This document shows, piece by piece, positions 60,607 to 64,000 of a stretch of 64,000 bases of DNA (position 1 is the stretch's first letter; each line of letters begins with the position of its first letter). The stretch spans positions 1 to 64,000 of the forward strand of contig CACXMH010000002.1 of NCBI GenBank assembly GCA_902768715.1, written 5' to 3'. Below the pieces are notes generated by a model. That model searched no databases, was not told the DNA's origin, and was given only the letters and a program-made list of their open reading frames with translations. The stretch comes from Fibrobacter succinogenes (lineage in GTDB: Bacteria > Fibrobacterota > Fibrobacteria > Fibrobacterales > Fibrobacteraceae). The position numbers and the translations under genes are program-made.

Positions 60607-61056
60607 ATGGAAAGGACGATTCAACAGTCGCGCATTCTCTTTCTTGATACCGGCCCGCTGGTTCGGCTTTTGCAGATGCATCCGGATTTTTACCCGACGG
60701 TGTCTGACATTTTAGACATGGTGTACGAAAAGAACATTCAGGTTCTCGTTTCGCCTGTAACCTTATTTGAGTTAAGCTGTAAAGCGTTTGCCAGTGGGGA
60801 AGGCGTACTTGCCCGCCAGTACCGTGAGTTCTTTGAAAATTCAGCGAATGTGAAGGTCTGCCCGGTCAATGCGGAAATTTCGGTAAAGGCCGCGGAGCTC
60901 TATGCCGCCTCGCAAAAGACGAACCACAAGATTACCGAAGCGGAGTCCATGCGCCTTGCAACCGCTTTCGTGAATGGAGCCGACTGCATCCTCACCGAAT
61001 GCGCGAACTTCCGTAGCCTCACGGACTCCCTCGTCGTGACCCTGGACGAACTTTAA
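60607..61056 (+). CDS. PIN-domain protein (possible toxin-type RNase)
   Basis: 149 residues. PIN features are ILFLDTGPLVRLL (acidic Asp14), SPVTLFELSCKAF (second acidic residue) and ITEAESMRLATAFVNGADCILTECANF with further acidic residues, where the family usually has D.LHLATAL. Such proteins are Mg-dependent RNases, often VapC-like toxins. No antitoxin gene is visible on either side, so it may be an orphan or a housekeeping PIN protein. GGGATAG precedes the ATG. Confidence 0.78.
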   Translation: MERTIQQSRILFLDTGPLVRLLQMHPDFYPTVSDILDMVYEKNIQVLVSPVTLFELSCKAFASGEGVLARQYREFFENSANVKVCPVNAEISVKAAELYAASQKTNHKITEAESMRLATAFVNGADCILTECANFRSLTDSLVVTLDEL

Positions 61057-61089
61057 TTTCTTTGCATCCTTTTTACTGGAAATTCGCCT

Positions 61090-61137
61090 GAAACTAACAA
61101 TTCTAGTAACTAGTAACTAGTAACTAGTAACTCAAAT
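61090..61137. repeat. TAGTAAC tandem repeat upstream of gatB
   Basis: Four copies of the heptamer CTAGTAA in AACAATTCTAGTAACTAGTA and onward. The same words occur in the palindrome at 41874. Confidence 0.7.
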
Positions 61138-61171
61138 AACTATCTTTTCCCCGTAAAAAATCGGAGAAATC

Positions 61172-62629
61172 ATGCCTAACTATTGTCCTGTTATCGGTCT
61201 TGAAATCCATTGTCAGCTCGCAACTAAAACCAAGATGTTCTGCGGCTGCGAAATCGAAGTGAATACGACCCCGAACAAGCACGTTTGCCCTGTTTGCCTC
61301 GGTATGCCGGGTGCCATGCCCGTGCCGAACAAGAAGGCGGTGGAATACGCCATTCGCTTAGGGCTAGCCCTGAATTGCGAAATCGACCTGAACGCGATGT
61401 GGACCCGCAAGAACTACTTCTACCCGGACCTGCCGAAGGGCTACCAGATTACCCAGACGGGCGGACTTCCGGTCTATGACCACCCGATCTGCAAGAACGG
61501 CTGGCTCGAAATCGTCAAGGAAGACGGCACCAAGAAGCGCGTGGGTATTACCCGTATTCACATGGAAGAAGACGCCGGTAAGCTCATCCACGACATGAGC
61601 CCCACCGATTCCCACTTCGACGCGAACCGCTGCGGTACGCCGCTCTGCGAAATCGTGACCGAACCGGATATCCGTAGCCCCGAAGAAGCCGTGCTCGTGC
61701 TGAAGAAGATCAAGCAGACGCTCGAATACACCCGCGTTTCCAACGCCAACATGGAAAACGGCAACATGCGCTGCGACGGCAACATTTCCCTGCGTGCCAG
61801 CGAAGACGCTCCGTTCGGTATCCGCGCCGAAATCAAGAACTTGAACAGCTTTACGAACCTCGAAAAGGCTCTCTACTGCGAAATGAACCTGCAGGCCTCG
61901 ACGCTCGATGCCGGCAAGGAAGTTGAACAGTGCACCAAGCGTTACGACCCCAACGCGGACAAGACCATCGTCATCCGCTCCAAGGAAGACGCTCACGACT
62001 ACAAGTACTTCCCGGAACCGGACATGGTCCGCCTCGTGACCGACCCGGCCTTTGTGGAAGAAATCCGCCGCACGCTTCCGGAACTGCCGGATGCCCGCCG
62101 CAAGCGCTTCATGGACGACTTCGGCGTTTCGGAATACGACGCCATGGTGCTGACCGAAGACCGCGACGTGAGCGAATGGTACGACACCGCCGCCAAGAAC
62201 TGCAAGAACGGCAAGGTGCTCGCCAACTGGGTGATTACCGAACTTTTGGCCAAGGTGAAGGAACTCGAAGGCGGTCTCTCCGCCCTCAAGATCAAGCCCG
62301 AAGACCTCTGCAAACTCGTGAACCTCATCGCCGACAATACCATCAACGGAAAAATTGCAAAGACCGTCTTCGCCGAGATGTTCGAGACCGGCAAGGATCC
62401 CGAAGCCATCGTGAAGGAAAAGGGCCTTGTGCAGGTGACCGACACCGGTGCTATCGAAGAAGTGGTCCGCGCTGTCTGTGCCGAAAATGCTGCCCAGTTT
62501 GCCGAATTCAAGGCTGGCAAGGTTGCTCTGAAGGGCTTCTTGGTCGGTATGACCATGCGCAAGTCCGGTGGCAAGGCCAACCCGGGCCTCGTGAACCAGA
62601 TCCTCGATAAGCTCGCGAAGGAAGGGTAG
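61172..62629 (+). CDS. gatB: Asp/Glu-tRNA amidotransferase subunit B
   Basis: 485 residues, the normal length. It starts PVIGLEIHCQLATKTKMFCGCE, then VCPVCLGMPGAMPV, MWTRKNYFYPDLPKGYQITQ, RIHMEEDAGKLIHD, CGTPLCEIVTEPDIRSPEEA and RCDGNISLRASED, all GatB cradle motifs, with a C-terminal YqeY-like helical domain (about 330-485). With GatC and GatA it converts Glu-tRNA(Gln) or Asp-tRNA(Asn) to the amide. Neither partner is in the window. GGAG precedes the start. Confidence 0.95.
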   Translation: MPNYCPVIGLEIHCQLATKTKMFCGCEIEVNTTPNKHVCPVCLGMPGAMPVPNKKAVEYAIRLGLALNCEIDLNAMWTRKNYFYPDLPKGYQITQTGGLPVYDHPICKNGWLEIVKEDGTKKRVGITRIHMEEDAGKLIHDMSPTDSHFDANRCGTPLCEIVTEPDIRSPEEAVLVLKKIKQTLEYTRVSNANMENGNMRCDGNISLRASEDAPFGIRAEIKNLNSFTNLEKALYCEMNLQASTLDAGKEVEQCTKRYDPNADKTIVIRSKEDAHDYKYFPEPDMVRLVTDPAFVEEIRRTLPELPDARRKRFMDDFGVSEYDAMVLTEDRDVSEWYDTAAKNCKNGKVLANWVITELLAKVKELEGGLSALKIKPEDLCKLVNLIADNTINGKIAKTVFAEMFETGKDPEAIVKEKGLVQVTDTGAIEEVVRAVCAENAAQFAEFKAGKVALKGFLVGMTMRKSGGKANPGLVNQILDKLAKEG

Positions 62630-62790
62630 GGGTTCTGGGCTGTGGGGTCGCTCGTTTCACTCGCTCTGAGCGATGAGGTTGAGATGTCGAACAATACATC
62701 TTTTTTCCCTCATACCCCAGAGTGCCGTAGGCACGACCCCATACCTCAAAGGCGCAAAGCGCCGGCCTCACACCTCATACCCCGTGCCCT
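62630..62790. repeat. Hairpin-beaded repeat overlapping the start of the next gene
   Basis: GGGGTTCTGGGCTGTGGGGT on the left faces ACACCTCATACCCCGTGCCC on the right. Between them are GATGTCGAACAATACATC, GTGCCGTAGGCAC and GGCGCAAAGCGCC hairpins. Same architecture as the heptamer-armed elements. Confidence 0.55.
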
Positions 62791-63091
62791 TTGCATTTTT
62801 CTTTTGCTTTTTGTCCTTGCACTCCCGGCCGCTGCAGCCGATATGCCCAACAAGTGCGATAGCCTGCGGGTGAACACCCTGAACATGACCCAAGAAGAAA
62901 TCGAGCAGATTTGCGGAATCGATTCCACGAAACTGGCCGAAGGGCCGACTCTCCAGGAGCTCAACGAAGAGAATCCGACTTACGTCAAACGCGAGTACGA
63001 CCATAGGCAACAGGTCATTGTCGGGAGCGTCATTATGCTTTGTGTCGCCGTCGCCATGGTCCTGATGAACAATTACAATCCAAAAAGGTAA
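62684..63091 (+). CDS. Small exported protein with C-terminal membrane helix
   Basis: About 135 residues from ATG 62684 (GAGG upstream); a GTG at 62642 gives a longer version. A hydrophobic signal-like segment (LCIFLLLFVLALPAAAA) is preceded by about 30 residues encoded by the repeat element. The mature part has MTQEEIEQICGIDSTK and QELNEENPTYVKREYDHRQQ, then a membrane helix (VIVGSVIMLCVAVAMVLM) near the end. No family recognised. The true start is doubtful. Confidence 0.55.
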   Translation: MSNNTSFFPHTPECRRHDPIPQRRKAPASHLIPRALCIFLLLFVLALPAAAADMPNKCDSLRVNTLNMTQEEIEQICGIDSTKLAEGPTLQELNEENPTYVKREYDHRQQVIVGSVIMLCVAVAMVLMNNYNPKR

Positions 63092-63092
63092 A

Positions 63093-63230
63093 TAGGTATT
63101 AGGTGTTAGGTATTAGGCAAAGAATCGCAGCTTCGCTGCACGAAACAAACACACACAGTGTGAGTTTCTTTGTTAAAACCTGTATCTTAAGACCTATCAC
63201 CTAAAACCTACAACCTATAACCTAAAACCT
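63093..63230. repeat. Heptamer-armed double-hairpin element, copy 3
   Basis: The left arm AGGTATTAGGTGTTAGGTAT and right arm CCTACAACCTATAACCTA match copies 1 and 2 near nrdD. The core has CGCAGCTTCGCTGC and CACACACAGTGTG hairpins. It ends five bases before the IMP cyclohydrolase start, leaving no room for a normal Shine-Dalgarno. Confidence 0.75.
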
Positions 63231-63234
63231 CACT

Positions 63235-63969
63235 ATGTCCTACACAGACGAAGCAAAACAGAATTTCAAGGCCCTCTCCAATAACCCCTATCCCGGTCGT
63301 GGCATTATCCTCGGCGAAAGCGCCGACGGCAAGTCCTACGTGCAGGTGTACTGGATCATGGGCCGTAGCGTGAACAGCCGTAACCGCGTGTTCGAAATTG
63401 AACCCAAGACCGGCTTCATGAAGACGAAGGCCTTCGACGAATCGAAGCTCACGGACCCGCACCTGATTATCTACTACCCGGCACGCCACACTGCCGACGT
63501 CCAGATTATCACCAACGGCGACCAGACCGACACGATTTATGACGCTATCAAGCTCGGCGGCACCTTCGAAAGCGCCCTCCGCACGCGCCAGTACGAAGAC
63601 GACGCCCCGAACTTCACGCCGCGCATCTCGGGTATCCACTACAAGAACGCAAGCCCCGCTGTTTACAAGCTCTCGATTCTCAAGAGCCGTAACAACAGCG
63701 AAGAAGCCGGTTGCGAGCGCATGACGTTCGAATACGAGAAGGCCCTGCCGGGTCTCGGTCACTTCATCAGCACCTACGAAACCGACGGCAGCCCGATTCC
63801 TAGCTTCAACGGCTTCCCGAAACTGATGCCGATTTTCGACAACGCCGAAGACACGCTCAAAAAATACTGGGCAGCCCTGAACAAGGACAACAAGGTGTCG
63901 CTCATGGTCAAGTGGATTGACAAGAAGACCTTCAAGGCCAAGACCTTGATCGTGAATAAGAACAAGTAG
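63235..63969 (+). CDS. Archaeal-type IMP cyclohydrolase (PurO-like)
   Basis: 244 residues. The pattern NPYPGRGIILGESADGKSYVQVYWIMGRSVNSRNRVFE, followed by YYPARHTADVQIITNGDQTDTIYDAI and FTPRISGIHYKNASPAVYKLSILK, fits the PF07826 IMP cyclohydrolase family first known from archaea. It closes the purine ring, FAICAR to IMP, a step usually done by PurH in bacteria. Its presence suggests PurH may be partial or absent in this genome, which the window cannot show. The final bases of the window begin another REP-like palindrome. Confidence 0.8.
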   Translation: MSYTDEAKQNFKALSNNPYPGRGIILGESADGKSYVQVYWIMGRSVNSRNRVFEIEPKTGFMKTKAFDESKLTDPHLIIYYPARHTADVQIITNGDQTDTIYDAIKLGGTFESALRTRQYEDDAPNFTPRISGIHYKNASPAVYKLSILKSRNNSEEAGCERMTFEYEKALPGLGHFISTYETDGSPIPSFNGFPKLMPIFDNAEDTLKKYWAALNKDNKVSLMVKWIDKKTFKAKTLIVNKNK

Positions 63970-64000
63970 CAAGTCGGGAATATACTATCCCGCGTCATCG

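Noticed and set aside
63093-63230. CRISPR-like or telomere-like array
   Set aside because: The 7-bp words are degenerate, uninterrupted by unique spacers, and arranged as opposing arms of one structure; no cas genes are present.

Overview
The window looks like chromosomal DNA of a Fibrobacter-type bacterium (phylum Fibrobacterota). The main evidence is a cluster of three paralogous lipoproteins that carry the Fibrobacter succinogenes major paralogous (FISUMP) domain. Supporting evidence is a secreted GH9 cellulase, a cytoplasmic GH5 enzyme, a futalosine-pathway menaquinone gene, a type IX-like C-terminal sorting domain next to a PorV-like porin, and an anaerobic lifestyle (class III ribonucleotide reductase, CoA transferase). 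I see no phage, transposase, integrase or CRISPR array. The accessory signal is in intergenic repeats and surface proteins.

Layout. 1-8600: peptide ABC transporter ATPase, a secreted protein, GH9 cellulase, Nudix hydrolase, patatin-like phospholipase and a DUF1653 protein, then a leftward block of a small protein, GH5 glycosidase and succinate/acetate-type CoA transferase. 8600-16400: MqnA-like protein, REC-GGDEF diguanylate cyclase, and an operon of three FISUMP lipoproteins with collagen-like stretches. 16400-20000: leftward operon bamD, outer-membrane protein, PHP-type metallohydrolase. 20000-25800: rightward operon of two LptF/LptG permeases, a GAF/GGDEF protein and a sodium/solute symporter. 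26600-30400: anaerobic ribonucleotide reductase, in which the glycyl-radical tail is a separate 48-codon gene, followed by nrdG. 30400-34700: rhomboid protease, hairpin-rich spacer, tRNA-Gly, class III cyclase with a small membrane protein, and HemW-like radical SAM protein. 34800-41900: two very large secreted proteins. 42000-49600: FKBP isomerase, N-acetylglutamate synthase, nitroreductase, folE, glycogen synthase and DsbD. 49600-57600: ECF sigma factor, sorting-domain surface protein, lipoprotein, CCA-type nucleotidyltransferase, a membrane protein with GT2 glycosyltransferase, and PorV-like protein. 57600-64000: sigma-54 activator, aspartate kinase behind a structured leader, tRNA-fMet, PIN protein, gatB, a small membrane protein and an archaeal-type IMP cyclohydrolase.

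The most notable finding is the split NrdD: the large subunit stops after its zinc-binding cysteines, and the glycyl-radical motif sits on its own gene with a strong Shine-Dalgarno. That gene is bracketed by two copies of an element with heptamer-repeat arms and two inner hairpins; a third copy precedes the IMP cyclohydrolase. Several other intergenic regions share the hairpin-beaded style. A second palindrome family (dRS3/REP-like) occurs at many sites, keeps its stems through compensatory changes, and in one place has been absorbed in frame into a protein.

Envelope biogenesis (bamD, lptF/G, PorV-like, DsbD, FKBP), surface display (FISUMP lipoproteins, FlgD-like C-terminal domains) and polysaccharide use (GH9, GH5, glycogen synthase) together fit a cell-surface-adherent cellulose degrader. 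All functional calls come from motif reading; no database search was run.
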